Shown one piece after another: positions 1 through 13,044 of a stretch of DNA of 64,000 nucleotides. The notes below the pieces were generated by a model. That model had not been told where the DNA came from. It was given only the letters and a program-made list of their open reading frames with translations, and did not search any database. This DNA is from Macrostomum hystrix (taxonomy: Eukaryota; Platyhelminthes; Macrostomidae). A program made the translations under genes and the position numbers. The DNA lies in contig CATNEN010000002.1 in assembly GCA_950097015.1 (NCBI GenBank), positions 8,943,501 to 9,007,500 of the forward strand. Direction: 5' to 3'. How positions within the stretch are numbered: position 1 is the stretch's first letter; each line of letters starts with the position of its first letter.

Positions 1-34
1 TTTCTGTGTTTTTCAATTGTGTTCCAAATTTAGT

Positions 35-3000
35 AGGCTTGCTGAATTTGTTACTATAAGAATTAACTGATGAGGAAGTAGCTCCTTTCATGACCTTCAC
101 CTTTCATAATCCAGATCATATAGTGGGTGCTGAATTTGTTACTATAAGAATTAACTGATGAGGAAGTAGCTCCTTTCATGACCTTCACCTTTCATAATCC
201 AGATCATATAGTGGGTGCTGAATTTGTTACTATAAGAATTAACTGATGAGGAAGAAGCTCCTTTCATGACCTTCACCTTTCATAATCCAGATCATATAGT
301 GGGTGCTGAATTTGTTACTATAAGAATTAACTGATGAGGAAGTAGCTCCTTTCATGACCTTCACCTTTCATAATCCAGATCATATAGTGGGTGCTGAATT
401 TGTTACTATAAGAATTAACTGATGAGGAAGTAGCTCCTTTCATGACCTTCACCTTTCATAATCCAGATCATATAGTGGGTGCTGAATTTGTTACTATAAG
501 AATTAACTGATGAGGAAGTAGCTCCTTTCATGACCTTCACCTTTCATAATCCAGATCATATAGTGGGTGCTGAATTTGTTACTATAAGAATTAACTGGTG
601 AGGAAGTAGCTCCTTTCATGACCTTCACCTTTCATAATCCAGATCATATAGTAGGCTTGCTGAATTTGTTACTATAAGAATTAACTGATGAGGAAGTAGC
701 TCCTTTCATGACCTTCACCTTTCATAATCCAGATCATATAGTAGGCTTGCTGAATTTGTTACTATAAGAATTAACTGATGAGGAAGTAGCTCCTTTCATG
801 ACCTTCACCTTTCATAATCCAGATCATATAGTGGGTGCTGAATTTGTTACTATAAGAATTAACTGATGAGGAAGTAGCTCCTTTCATGACCTTCACCTTT
901 CATAATCCAGATCATATAGTGGGTGCTGAATTTGTTACTATAAGAATTAACTGATGAGGAAGTAGCTCCTTTCATGACCTTCACCTTTCATAATCCAGAT
1001 CATGAATTTGTTACTATAAGAATTAACTGATGAGGAAGTAGCTCCTTTCATGACCTTCACCTTTCATAATCCAGATCATATAGTGGGTGCTGAATTTGTT
1101 ACTATAAGAATTAACTGGTGAGGAAGTAGCTCCTTTCATGACCTTCACCTTTCATAATCCAGATCATATAGTGGGTGCTGAATTTGTTACTATAAGAATT
1201 AACTGATGAGGAAGTAGCTCCTTTCATGACCTTCACCTTTCATAATCCAGATCATATAGTGGGTGCTGAATTTGTTACTATAAGAATTAACTGATGAGGA
1301 AGTAGCTCCTTTCATGACCTTCACCTTTCATAATCCAGATCATATAGTGGGTGCTGAATTTGTTACTATAAGAATTAACTGATGAGGAAGTAGCTCCTTT
1401 CATGACCTTCACCTTTCATAATCCAGATCATATAGTGGGTGCTGAATTTGTTACTATAAGAATTAACTGATGAGGAAGTAGCTCCTTTCATGACCTTCAC
1501 CTTTCATAATCCAGATCATATAGTGGGTGCTGAATTTGTTACTATAAGAATTAACTGATGAGGAAGTAGCTCCTTTCATGACCTTCACCTTTCATAATCC
1601 AGATCATATAGTGGGTGCTGAATTTGTTACTATAAGAATTAACTGATGAGGAAGTAGCTCCTTTCATGACCTTCACCTTTCATAATCCAGATCATGAATT
1701 TGTTACTATAAGAATTAACTGATGAGGAAGTAGCTCCTTTCATGACCTTCACCTTTCATAATCCAGATCATATAGTGGGTGCTGAATTTGTTACTATAAG
1801 AATTAACTGGTGAGGAAGTAGCTCCTTTCATGACCTTCACCTTTCATAATCCAGATCATATAGTGGGTGCTGAATTTGTTACTATAAGAATTAACTGATG
1901 AGGAAGTAGCTCCTTTCATGACCTTCACCTTTCATAATCCAGATCATATAGTGGGTGCTGAATTTGTTACTATAAGAATTAACTGGTGAGGAAGTAGCTC
2001 CTTTCATGACCTTCACCTTTCATAATCCAGATCATATAGTGGGTGCTGAATTTGTTACTATAAGAATTAACTGATGAGGAAGTAGCTCCTTTCATGACCT
2101 TCACCTTTCATAATCCAGATCATATAGTGGGTGCTGAATTTGTTACTATAAGAATTAACTGATGAGGAAGTAGCTCCTTTCATGACCTTCACCTTTCATA
2201 ATCCAGATCATATAGTGGGTGCTGAATTTGTTACTATAAGAATTAACTGATGAGGAAGTAGCTCCTTTCATGACCTTCACCTTTCATAATCCAGATCATG
2301 AATTTGTTACTATAAGAATTAACTGATGAGGAAGTAGCTCCTTTCATGACCTTCACCTTTCATAATCCAGATCATATAGTGGGTGCTGAATTTGTTACTA
2401 TAAGAATTAACTGATGAGGAAGTAGCTCCTTTCATGACCTTCACCTTTCATAATCCAGATCATGAATTTGTTACTATAAGAATTAACTGATGAGGAAGTA
2501 GCTCCTTTCATGACCTTCACCTTTCATAATCCAGATCATATAGTGGGTGCTGAATTTGTTACTATAAGAATTAACTGATGAGGAAGTAGCTCCTTTCATG
2601 ACCTTCACCTTTCATAATCCAGATCATATAGTGGGTGCTGAATTTGTTACTATAAGAATTAACTGATGAGGAAGTAGCTCCTTTCATGACCTTCACCTTT
2701 CATAATCCAGATCATATAGTGGGTGCTGAATTTGTTACTATAAGAATTAACTGATGAGGAAGTAGCTCCTTTCATGACCTTCACCTTTCATAATCCAGAT
2801 CATGAATTTGTTACTATAAGAATTAACTGATGAGGAAGTAGCTCCTTTCATGACCTTCACCTTTCATAATCCAGATCATATAGTGGGTGCTGAATTTGTT
2901 ACTATAAGAATTAACTGGTGAGGAAGTAGCTCCTTTCATGACCTTCACCTTTCATAATCCAGATCATATAGTGGGTGCTGAATTTGTTACTATAAGAATT

Positions 3001-6000
3001 AACTGATGAGGAAGTAGCTCCTTTCATGACCTTCACCTTTCATAATCCAGATCATATAGTGGGTGCTGAATTTGTTACTATAAGAATTAACTGGTGAGGA
3101 AGTAGCTCCTTTCATGACCTTCACCTTTCATAATCCAGATCATATAGTGGGTGCTGAATTTGTTACTATAAGAATTAACTGATGAGGAAGTAGCTCCTTT
3201 CATGACCTTCACCTTTCATAATCCAGATCATATAGTGGGTGCTGAATTTGTTACTATAAGAATTAACTGATGAGGAAGTGCTGAATTTGTTACTATAAGA
3301 ATTAACTGATGAGGAAGTAGCTCCTTTCATGACCTTCACCTTTCATAATCCAGATCATATAGTGGGTGCTGAATTTGTTACTATAAGAATTAACTGATGA
3401 GGAAGTAGCTCCTTTCATGACCTTCACCTTTCATAATCCAGATCATATAGTGGGTGCTGAATTTGTTACTATAAGAATTAACTGGTGAGGAAGTAGCTCC
3501 TTTCATGACCTTCACCTTTCATAATCCAGATCATATAGTGGGTGCTGAATTTGTTACTATAAGAATTAGCTGATGAGGAAGTAGCTCCTTTCATGACCTT
3601 CACCTTTCATAATCCAGATCATATAGTGGGTGCTGAATTTGTTACTATAAGAATTAACTGATGAGGAAGTAGCTCCTTTCATGACCTTCACCTTTCATAA
3701 TCCAGATCATATAGTGGGTGCTGAATTTGTTACTATAAGAATTAACTGATGAGGAAGTAGCTCCTTTCATGACCTTCACCTTTCATAATCCAGATCATAT
3801 AGTGGGTGCTGAATTTGTTACTATAAGAATTAACTGATGAGGAAGTAGCTCCTTTCATGACCTTCACCTTTCATAATCCAGATCATATAGTGGGTGCTGA
3901 ATTTGTTACTATAAGAATTAACTGATGAGGAAGTGCTGAATTTGTTACTATAAGAATTAACTGGTGAGGAAGTAGCTCCTTTCATGACCTTCACCTTTCA
4001 TAATCCAGATCATATAGTGGGTGCTGAATTTGTTACTATAAGAATTAACTGATGAGGAAGTGCTGAATTTGTTACTATAAGAATTAACTGGTGAGGAAGT
4101 AGCTCCTTTCATGACCTTCACCTTTCATAATCCAGATCATATAGTGGGTGCTGAATTTGTTACTATAAGAATTAACTGGTGAGGAAGTAGCTCCTTTCAT
4201 GACCTTCACCTTTCATAATCCAGATCATATAGTGGGTGCTGAATTTGTTACTATAAGAATTAACTGATGAGGAAGTAGCTCCTTTCATGACCTTCACCTT
4301 TCATAATCCAGATCATATAGTGGGTGCTGAATTTGTTACTATAAGAATTAACTGATGAGGAAGTAGCTCCTTTCATGACCTTCACCTTTCATAATCCAGA
4401 TCATATAGTGGGTGCTGAATTTGTTACTATAAGAATTAACTGATGAGGAAGTAGCTCCTTTCATGACCTTCACCTTTCATAATCCAGATCATATAGTGGG
4501 TGCTGAATTTGTTACTATAAGAATTAACTGATGAGGAAGTAGCTCCTTTCATGACCTTCACCTTTCATAATCCAGATCATATAGTGGGTGCTGAATTTGT
4601 TACTATAAGAATTAACTGATGAGGAAGTAGCTCCTTTCATGACCTTCACCTTTCATAATCCAGATCATATAGTGGGTGCTGAATTTGTTACTATAAGAAT
4701 TAACTGATGAGGAAGTAGCTCCTTTCATGACCTTCACCTTTCATAATCCAGATCATATAGTGGGTGCTGAATTTGTTACTATAAGAATTAACTGGTGAGG
4801 AAGTAGCTCCTTTCATGACCTTCACCTTTCATAATCCAGATCATATAGTGGGTGCTGAATTTGTTACTATAAGAATTAACTGATGAGGAAGTAAGCTCCT
4901 TTCATGACCTTCACCTTTCATAATCCAGATCATGAATTTGTTACTATAAGAATTAACTGGTGAGGAAGTAGCTCCTTTCATGACCTTCACCTTTCATAAT
5001 CCAGATCATATAGTGGGTGCTGAATTTGTTACTATAAGAATTAACTGATGAGGAAGTAGCTCCTTTCATGACCTTCACCTTTCATAATCCAGATCATATA
5101 GTGGGTGCTGAATTTGTTACTATAAGAATTAACTGATGAGGAAGTAGCTCCTTTCATGACCTTCACCTTTCATAATCCAGATCATATAGTGGGTGCTGAA
5201 TTTGTTACTATAAGAATTAACTGATGAGGAAGTAGCTCCTTTCATGACCTTCACCTTTCATAATCCAGATCATATAGTGGGTGCTGAATTTGTTACTATA
5301 AGAATTAACTGATGAGGAAGTAGCTCCTTTCATGACCTTCACCTTTCATAATCCAGATCATATAGTGGGTGCTGAATTTGTTACTATAAGAATTAACTGA
5401 TGAGGAAGTAGCTCCTTTCATGACCTTCACCTTTCATAATCCAGATCATATAGTGGGTGCTGAATTTGTTACTATAAGAATTAACTGATGAGGAAGTAGC
5501 TCCTTTCATGACCTTCACCTTTCATAATCCAGATCATATAGTGGGTGCTGAATTTGTTACTATAAGAATTAACTGATGAGGAAGTAGCTCCTTTCATGAC
5601 CTTCACCTTTCATAATCCAGATCATATAGTGGGTGCTGAATTTGTTACTATAAGAATTAACTGGTGAGGAAGTAGCTCCTTTCATGACCTTCACCTTTCA
5701 TAATCCAGATCATATAGTGGGTGCTGAATTTGTTACTATAAGAATTAACTGATGAGGAAGTAGCTCCTTTCATGACCTTCACCTTTCATAATCCAGATCA
5801 TATAGTGGGTGCTGAAATTTGTTACTATAAGAATTAACTGGTGAGGAAGTAGCTCCTTTCAATGACCTTCACCTTTCATAATCCAGATCATATAGTGGGT
5901 GCTGAATTTGTTACTATAAGATTAACTGATGAGGAAAGTAGCTCCTTTCATGACCTTCACCTTTCATAATCCAGATCATATAGTGGGTGCTGAATTTGTT

Positions 6001-6783
6001 ACTATAAGAATTAACTGATGAGGAAGTAGCTCCTTTCATGACCTTCACCTTTCATAATCCAGATCATATAGTGGGTGCTGAATTTGTTACTATAAGAATT
6101 AACTGATGAGGAAGTAGCTCCTTTCATGACCTTCACCTTTCATAATCCAGATCATATAGTGGGTGCTGAATTTGTTACTATAAGAATTAACTGATGAGGA
6201 AGTAGCTCCTTTCATGACCTTCACCTTTCATAATCCAGATCATATAGTGGTGCTGAATTTGTTACTATAAGAATTAACTGGATGAGGAAGTAGCTCCTTT
6301 CATGACCTTCACCTTTCATAATCCAGATCATATAGTGGGTGCTGAATTTGTTACTATAAGAATTAACTGGATGAGGAAGTAGCTCCTTTCATGACCTTCA
6401 CCTTTCATAATCCAGATCATATAGTGGGTGCTGAATTTGTTACTATAAGAATTAACTGATGAGGAAGTAGCTCCTTTCATGACCTTCACCTTTCATAATC
6501 CAGATCATATAGTGGGTGCTGAATTTGTTACTATAAGAATTAACTGGTGAGGAAGTAGCTCCTTTCATGACCTTCACCTTTCATAATCCAGATCATATAG
6601 TGGGTGCTGAATTTGTTACTATAAGAATTAACTGATGAGGAAGTAGCTCCTTTCATGACCTTCACCTTTCATAATCCAGATCATATAGTGGGTGCTGAAT
6701 TTGTTACTATAAGAATTAACTGGTGAGGAAGTAGCTCCTTTCATGACCTTCACCTTTCATAATCCAGATCATATAGTGGGTGC
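35..6783. repeat. 88-bp satellite array (about 76 units)
   Basis: Head-to-tail units of 88 bp, measured from successive ATTAACTGATGAGG motifs (for example 61 and 149). The array is wholly contained: unique sequence lies at 1-34 and again from 6784. Most units are near-identical. Recurrent variants are CTGGTGAG for CTGATGAG, a 76-bp form lacking about 12 bp before GAATTTG (near 1004, 1693, 2297), and a 39-bp form cut after GAGGAAGT (near 3279, 3934, 4061). The left-edge junction AGTAGGCTTGCTGAAT recurs near 652 and 744. No open reading frame crosses the units. Probably intronic to eIF2A or just upstream of it. Confidence 0.97.
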
Positions 6784-7481
6784 TTAAAATTTCAGGTGTA
6801 ATATCTGAGAGTCAATAACAGGAGGATTGATGTTAAAAAGTTTTATGCTGTTGTAAATGGCCTAATCAGTGTACCTAGGTCCTAAAATGGGGTGGAATTA
6901 AATTTGAAATAATAAATAAAACTTAGACTGCCACTTTATATGAGTAACGTCAAATATAATAGAAAAGTAATAAAAGTTATGTAAATTTTTGCTTCTTACA
7001 AAGCTTGTGATATTTTTTGAGTGTTTCTTTTGTTTATTTTAAATTGTTTATAAGAAAAAAATACAATTTTTTGTGTGATTCTAGAATTCTGAATTAAACT
7101 TAGCATAATTTGAAATCAAACCTTGTACTATTTTTGCTTATCATAATCTGCTTAGATTGTTACCTGTCTGGCTGTCTATCTTTCTGCTATATTTTAAATA
7201 AAATAAAGAAATAAAATTGCCAAAGGAGGTAAAAAAAACTATAGGAAACAATACTATAGATTATGAATTGTGGAATAAAGCACAAGATTGTTTAAATTGT
7301 ACCCCATTCTGCATATTTACTAAGTCAAAATTGTTTCCAAGCCATTGGATAAATAAATTTAAGTTTTAGATGCCTAACTGTCCAATAATTATATTGTGTG
7401 CTTAAATGCTCAATGAAAGAAAATCATCAAATTGTCTCTGCTATGAGTCCATGGAATGTCTTCTGATTATTCTCTGTGCAG
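6784..7481. other. AT-rich non-coding segment before eIF2A exon
   Basis: AT-rich sequence between the satellite and the first recognisable eIF2A exon. It ends in a pyrimidine-rich tract and an AG at 7480-7481. I found no convincing exon for the missing eIF2A N-terminus here, so this is most simply intron. Confidence 0.5.
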
Positions 7482-10318
7482 ATCGTTTCCAACACGGCCT
7501 GAAGACTGAGCGCTTCAGCCCAGCTGCTTCAGGCGTCAGCTCAGGGGCTCAGGATTGTCTGACAAGTCTGGCCAGCGATGCCACCGGCGCCTGCCGCTGT
7601 CTGGCCTACAGCTCCAATGGCGAATTCTTCGCCCACTGCAATGGCACCGCCGTGAAGGTGCGCAAACTCGATGCCAACTCCAGCATAGACCTGCCCCACC
7701 CCAAGGCTGCTCAGCTGGCCTTCTCACCCTGCGGCTCCGTGCTGGCCGTCTGGGAGCAGTTTGCCGTCACGAACGACAATCCGCAGGGCTCGCCTAACCT
7801 CAATCTGTACGACTCGGTCACTGGCGCTTTATTAAAATCGTTCGTACACAAGAAGGTGGACAATTGGCGTCCAGCCTGGACTGAGGACAGCGTGATCTGC
7901 GCCCGGGGCGTCACCGGAGAGGTGCACTGCTACCAGGTGAGAGGGAGAATTTGCGTGATAGCTACCTTAGTCTACGCAACTCGCTGCTAACTTTTTCATG
8001 GCTTCAAGGAACTGAATAAATAACTATCGGGTACACTCTTTACATGATCCCACTTCATCATATTCACACACATTACCTGTTCAGTAAATTCATTACATGA
8101 TCCCCAGTCAGCACAGGATCATAACACATGAACTAATTAAAATTTTAACACTGGTTTTAAGACGTGATTCTGATCAGCAGACAATCCTTATTTGGCACAT
8201 AAACGCTGTTCTGCATATGATCTCAGTTCTGTAATTAATCTCAACTTAGCGCATGATCTCAATCCCAATCCAACACATAATCACAATTCAGCACATAATC
8301 CCAATCCATCACATGATCCCAATCCATCACATGATCCCAATCCATCACATAATCCCAATTCAGCTCATGATCCCAATCCATCACATGATCCCAATCCATC
8401 ACATGATCCCAATCCATCACATGATCCCAATCCATCACATGATCCCAATCCATCACATGATCCCAATTCATCACTTAATCCCAATCCATCACATGATCCC
8501 AATCCATCACATGATCCCAATCCATCACATGATCCCAATCCATCACTTAATCCCAATCCATCACATGATCCCAATCCATCACATAATCCCAATCCATCAC
8601 ATGATCCCAATTCAGCACAAGATCCCAATCCAGCACATGATCCCAATCCATCATCCATGATCCCCAGTTAATCCAGTGAGGTCTTAAACGATTCGCAGGA
8701 CCGGGACTTCTCCACCATGCGCTGCCGTCTGTCCATCGCCGGCCTGGCCGCCTTCTCGATGTCGCCCGGTCGCTCTGACGCCTGCTTCGTGGCCGCCTAC
8801 ATTCCCGGCACCCGCGGCCAGCCGCACAGCGTGCGTATCTTCCGCTACCCGGACCTCAGCCCCACCTCGCCAGTGGCTAACAAGTCTCTGTACAAAGCCG
8901 AGAGCGTCACCTTCCAGTGGAATCGGCGCGGCACCGACCTGCTGCTGCTGACGGCCTCGGAAGTGTCGCATGACTCCTACTACGGTGAGCAGGGCCTGCA
9001 CTATCTGTCCGTGCGCGGTGAATCGTGCGCTGTGCCGCTGCAGAAGGCCGGACCGATTTACCACACCGAGTGGCACCCGGACTCGGCTCACTTTGTGGTG
9101 ACCGCCGGCTCCATGCCCGCCAAGACCACCGTGTTCAACTTGCGCTGCGAGCCCGTGTTCGATTTCGGCACCGGGCCGCGCAACGTCACCTACTTCAGCC
9201 CGTTCGGCAACATTCTCTGCCTGGCCGGCTTCGGCAATCTCAAAGGCGACGTGGAAATGTGGGATTTCCCCAACAAGCGCCTCATGGCCAAGCTGCTCGT
9301 GTCCGACGCCACGCAGTTCCAGTGGTGCCCGGACGGTGTGCATTTCGTTGCTGCCACCACGTCGCCTAGGCTGCGAGTCAACAACTGCCTGTCAGTGTAC
9401 GACTACACTGGCAAGATTGTGTCCAGGCGCGACTTCGACTGCCTGCTGGAGGTGGCCTGGCGACCCCGGCCCGCCTGCGAGGCGCCTCGGCTGCGCTATG
9501 ACACCAGCAAGTCCTTCCAGGCCATCACTCAGCAGAGCCAACCGACTAGGTAGGCAGGCTCGGGTCTTTTTGATTCGCAGCAGCTGGAACACTGAGATTT
9601 ACGAAAGTTTCGCTAACAGTAGGACTATCTAGCCATCTTGCCGCCCGTTTCTATGCCAATGAGGAATTTCCCCCTGAAAGCGTTTCTAGCAGCGCCTGAA
9701 TCCTATCAGCGTTGGGTGGTGACTGATTGGTTGTCAGACTAGGCGATGGTGTCCTGTGGTTGAGCTGCGCCTAGTATTTTGGCTTGATCTGTGAAATTGG
9801 AGAAATTCGCGTCAGGGTGTCCATTGTGGCCTAGTTCCACCTGTTGTAGCCCTTGAAGGTCCAGCAGCTCCGTCTAGATAAAGGTAGGTGACCACCGAAG
9901 ACGGAGATGATGCAGGCACATTCGGGTGACATGCTGATAAATATTGAAGGCCTGGCAAGGCCGCACTGAGGCGCAGTGCAAATTCGTGTATGGGGGTGTA
10001 TGAAATACACGAGCGCTTAAATGAAAAATCTCACCTTTGGCCAGATTAACTGAATATCTCGACGCTCTGAAGAGCTGGCGATTTGATTCTTGATTCAGAA
10101 GATGCGCAACTAAAAATTACATTTTGGCCCATGTTGTTGAGTTTCGTGTGCTTGCGTTGTTCCGTTCAGGTGCAGCAGAAAAAATTGTCAAGGGGAAATT
10201 ACAAAGACTGTATAACACTGGAATAAGACTGGAAAATTTGTTTGTATTTCATGTACACTCGGCATTCCCCATTAGGTACGTGCCGCCACACATGCGCCAA
10301 CGCCAGGCTGGCGGTGAG

Positions 10319-10350
<32 letters not shown>

Positions 10351-10717
10351 GTCCCAGCTGCACAACTACGAGCTGCCGTCCAATCAGCGCCCGGCAGGCG
10401 AGGGCGCCGCCGGTGGCCTGAGCAAAGCGGCCGCCAAAAATCAGCGCAAGAAGGAACGAAAAAAGGCCGCCGCTGCCGATGGCTCGGGCGAGCCTGAACA
10501 GTCCGGAGGCGGCGGCGGCGGCGGACCCCTCGCCGACTTCGAGTCGACGGGTGACGCCGAGAAGGACAAGCGGGCCAAGACTATTCTTAGAAAGCTGCAG
10601 CAGATTGAGAAGCTGCGGGCTGACCAGTTGGCTGGTAAGCAGCTGGAGCTGAACCAGCTTGAGAAGCTCAAGACAGAAGATGAGCTGCGACAGAAGCTGG
10701 ACGAGCTGTACGTTTGA
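7482..10717 (+). CDS. EIF2A: Eukaryotic translation initiation factor 2A (eIF2A), N-terminus not found
   Basis: Three exons: 7482-7936, 8699-9549 and 10276-10717 (TGA). All introns are GT-AG and phases agree (0, then 2). About 581 residues are present, against about 585 in human eIF2A, of which some 25 N-terminal residues are missing here. Exons 1-2 encode the WD-type beta-propeller, with family motifs such as NLQLYD-like NLNLYD, SYYGEQGLHY, VFDFGTGPRN, LAGFGNL, WCPDGVHF and PRLRVNN. Exon 3 begins RYVPPHMRQR, then a poly-Gln run and a Gly-rich linker, and ends in the charged helical tail GKQLELNQLEKLKTEDEL. The family binds 40S ribosomes and Met-tRNA and supports non-canonical, eIF2-independent initiation in the cytosol. 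Intron 1 of this set carries an 18-bp minisatellite. The first coding exon is either upstream of the satellite or outside the window. Confidence 0.93.
8262..8660. repeat. 18-bp minisatellite (CCCAATCCATCACATGAT) in eIF2A intron
   Basis: About 22 units of CCCAATCCATCACATGAT with variants (ACTTAAT, AATTCAGC). The unit is a multiple of three, so long spurious ORFs such as repeated HDPNPS appear on both strands. It lies wholly within the 7937-8698 intron. Confidence 0.95.
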
Positions 10718-11159
10718 TTCTGAGTCTGCTTTTTCTCTAAGATTTAGATTTCTGTCGGACAGAGCGCTTACTATTAGTAGCGACAGAGGAAAACTGCGGG
10801 AAATTCGGGTCATTATTATGTTATTCAAAAAAAATTTGACTGTTGTTTAAGATTATCCCAAATATCGCCAGTGCATTCTTCTTCAATGTCATATTTTTAT
10901 TTATGACATTGTTTGTTTGTTTGCCCGGTTTTGTCGAATCCTAAATTTTGTTTTGTTTTTCTGCAAATTGTTTCGCTTTGATTTGATGTTGCGTTTGGCG
11001 CCGGAGCCCTAAAATTATTGGGCGCAAAGTAAATTGTTGACTTTTTTGTTGCAATGCTTTTGTGGAACAATTATTGGGCTTTTTTCGACTTGCTTTTTTA
11101 TAAAGTACATTTTAGTTTTACTGACTAAAGTAAATCAGGTCGATTCTTAATACGGATAA
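10718..11159. other. 3' region of eIF2A and spacer
   Basis: AT- and T-rich sequence after the eIF2A stop. No gene, RNA or clear AATAAA signal recognised. Confidence 0.5.
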
Positions 11160-12178
11160 GGATAGGGTCAGAATTACGGTCAATTCAGTTCGGTTCTGAA
11201 TAGGGATCAGGTTGATTTTGAATTGGGATCAGGATGGTTTTGAATGGGGATCAGGTTGGTTCTGAATAGGGATCAGGATGGTTTTGAATGGGATCAGGTT
11301 GGTTCTGAATAGGGATCAGGTTGGTTTTGAATGGGGATCAGGATGGTTCTGAATAGGGATCAGGATGGTTCTGAATGGGGATCAGGATGGTTCTGAATTG
11401 GAATCAGGATGGTTCTGAATGGGGATCAGGATGGTTCTGAATAGGGATCAGGATGGTTCTGAATAGGGATCAGGATGGTTTTGAATGGGATCAGGATGGT
11501 TCTGAATTGGGATCAGGATGGTTCTGAATGGGGATCAGGATGGTTCTGAATTGGGATCAGGATGGTTCTGAATAGGGATCAGGATGGTTTTGAATGGGAT
11601 CAGGTTGGTTCTGAATAGGGATCAGGTTGGTTTTGAATGGGGATCAGGATGGTTCTGAATAGGGATCAGGATGGTTCTGAATAGGGATCAGGATGGTTCT
11701 GAATGGGGATCCGGATGGTTCTGAATTGGAATCAGGATGGTTCTGAATGGGGATCAGGATGGTTCTGAATAGGGATCAGGATGGTTCTGAATAGGGATCA
11801 GGATGGTTTTGAATGGGATCAGGATGGTTCTGAATGGGGATCAGGATGGTTTTGAATAGGGATCCGGATGGTTCTGAATTGGGATCAGGTTGGTTCTGAA
11901 TTGGGATCAGGATGGTTCTGAATGGGGATCAGGATGGTTCTGAATGGGGATCAGGATGGTTCTGAATGGGGATCATGATGGTTCTGAATGGGTATCAGGA
12001 TGGTTCTGAATTGGGATCAAGTTAGTTTTTAATTGGGATCAGGATGGTTCTGAATTGGGATCAGGATGGTTCTGAATAGGGATCCGGATGGTTCTGAATT
12101 GGGATCAGGTTGGTTCTGAATTGGGAACAGGTTGGTTCTGAATTGGGATCAGTATTGTTCCGAAAAGGGATCAGGATG
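11160..12178. repeat. 22-bp minisatellite between eIF2A and RPL27A
   Basis: About 46 units of the type GGATCAGGATGGTTCTGAAT plus two bases, alternating AG, TG, GG and occasional 21-bp forms. It ends about 130 bp upstream of the RPL27A start codon. Confidence 0.95.
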
Positions 12179-12305
12179 ATTCTATACGGATTTTCGGGTG
12201 CATGTGATATTGATGGGGTTGAGTAGTAGGGATTTTGAGTATTGAGTGATCAGGATGTTTCGCAATGTGGTTAATCCTTCAACACCCGCCAACCGCAGCT
12301 CCGCA

Positions 12306-12951
12306 ATGTCCAAGCTGAAGCCCACCAAGACCCGCAAGCTCCGCGGCCACGTGTCGCACGGCCACGGCCGAGTCGGCAAGCACCGCAAGCACCCCAGCGG
12401 CCGCGGTAACGCCGGTGGCGCCCACCACCACCGCACCAACTTTGACAAGTACCACCCCGGCTACTTTGGCAAGGTGGGCATGCGGCACTTTCACCTGAAG
12501 CGCAACCCCTACTTCTGCCCGGCTGTCAACACCGACAAGCTGTGGTCGCTGGTCTCTCAGCAGACCTACGACAAGTACAAGGACGGCAACAAGGAGGGCA
12601 AGGTGCCCGTCATCGACTGCCTGCAGGCGGTGAGTGTTCGGAGCTCTTCTGTGCTGTCACTGCATCAGCAATTTACTTATTGCTGACTTCGCCATAATGT
12701 CCCTCGAGGGGCTGTCTATACTTACCCACAATGTCCTTCAAAGGCTACCCTAACTGTAAAATATTCATTTAGTCTAAAGCCGCCGCTGACCAATGTCCTT
12801 CTCTGTTACACCCGCTTTGCAGGGCTTCTTCAAGGTGCTGGGCAAGGGCAACCTGCCCAAGGTGCCAGTGATTGTGAAGGCGAAATTCTTCAGCAAAAAG
12901 GCCGAGGAGAAGATCAAGAAGGTCGGCGGTTCGTGCGTGCTTGTGGCTTAA
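12306..12951 (+). CDS. RPL27A: 60S ribosomal protein L27a (uL15)
   Basis: Two exons, 12306-12629 and 12823-12951 (TAA), joined in phase 0 by a GTGAGT...TTTGCAG intron. The product is 150 residues (human 148). It starts [20 protein letters not shown] and has the family blocks [50 protein letters not shown] and the C-terminal GGSCVLVA. It is a component of the large ribosomal subunit, universal family uL15. The ATG at 12306 is chosen because it fits the family N-terminus; an in-frame upstream ATG at 12246 would add 20 unrelated residues. An AG at 12297-12298, 7 bases before the ATG, looks like a 5'UTR or spliced-leader acceptor. Confidence 0.97.
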
Positions 12952-13038
12952 GGCTGCAACAACTGGCCATTTTAAAAGTTAAATTACATCTTGACTGTGC
13001 CCGCATTGTGAGCCTGACTGCCGCAGCGCTGTTATAAA

Positions 13039-13044
13039 AATAAA
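13039..13044 (+). terminator. AATAAA polyadenylation signal of RPL27A
   Basis: AATAAA 87 bp after the RPL27A stop codon, at the distance expected for a short ribosomal protein 3'UTR. Confidence 0.7.

Noticed and set aside
35-6783. Hammerhead ribozyme in the 88-bp satellite (each unit has CTGATGAG followed by a GGA...TCC hairpin)
   Set aside because: The required GAAA box after stem II is absent (TTTC is there instead), no GAAA is present elsewhere in the normal unit on that strand, and many units carry CTGGTGAG, which breaks the core.
8192-8671. Open frames of HDPNPS repeats on both strands
   Set aside because: They arise from an 18-bp minisatellite inside a well-defined eIF2A intron.
8684-9343. 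219-codon minus-strand ORF opposite eIF2A exon 2
   Set aside because: Shadow of a GC-rich conserved coding exon.
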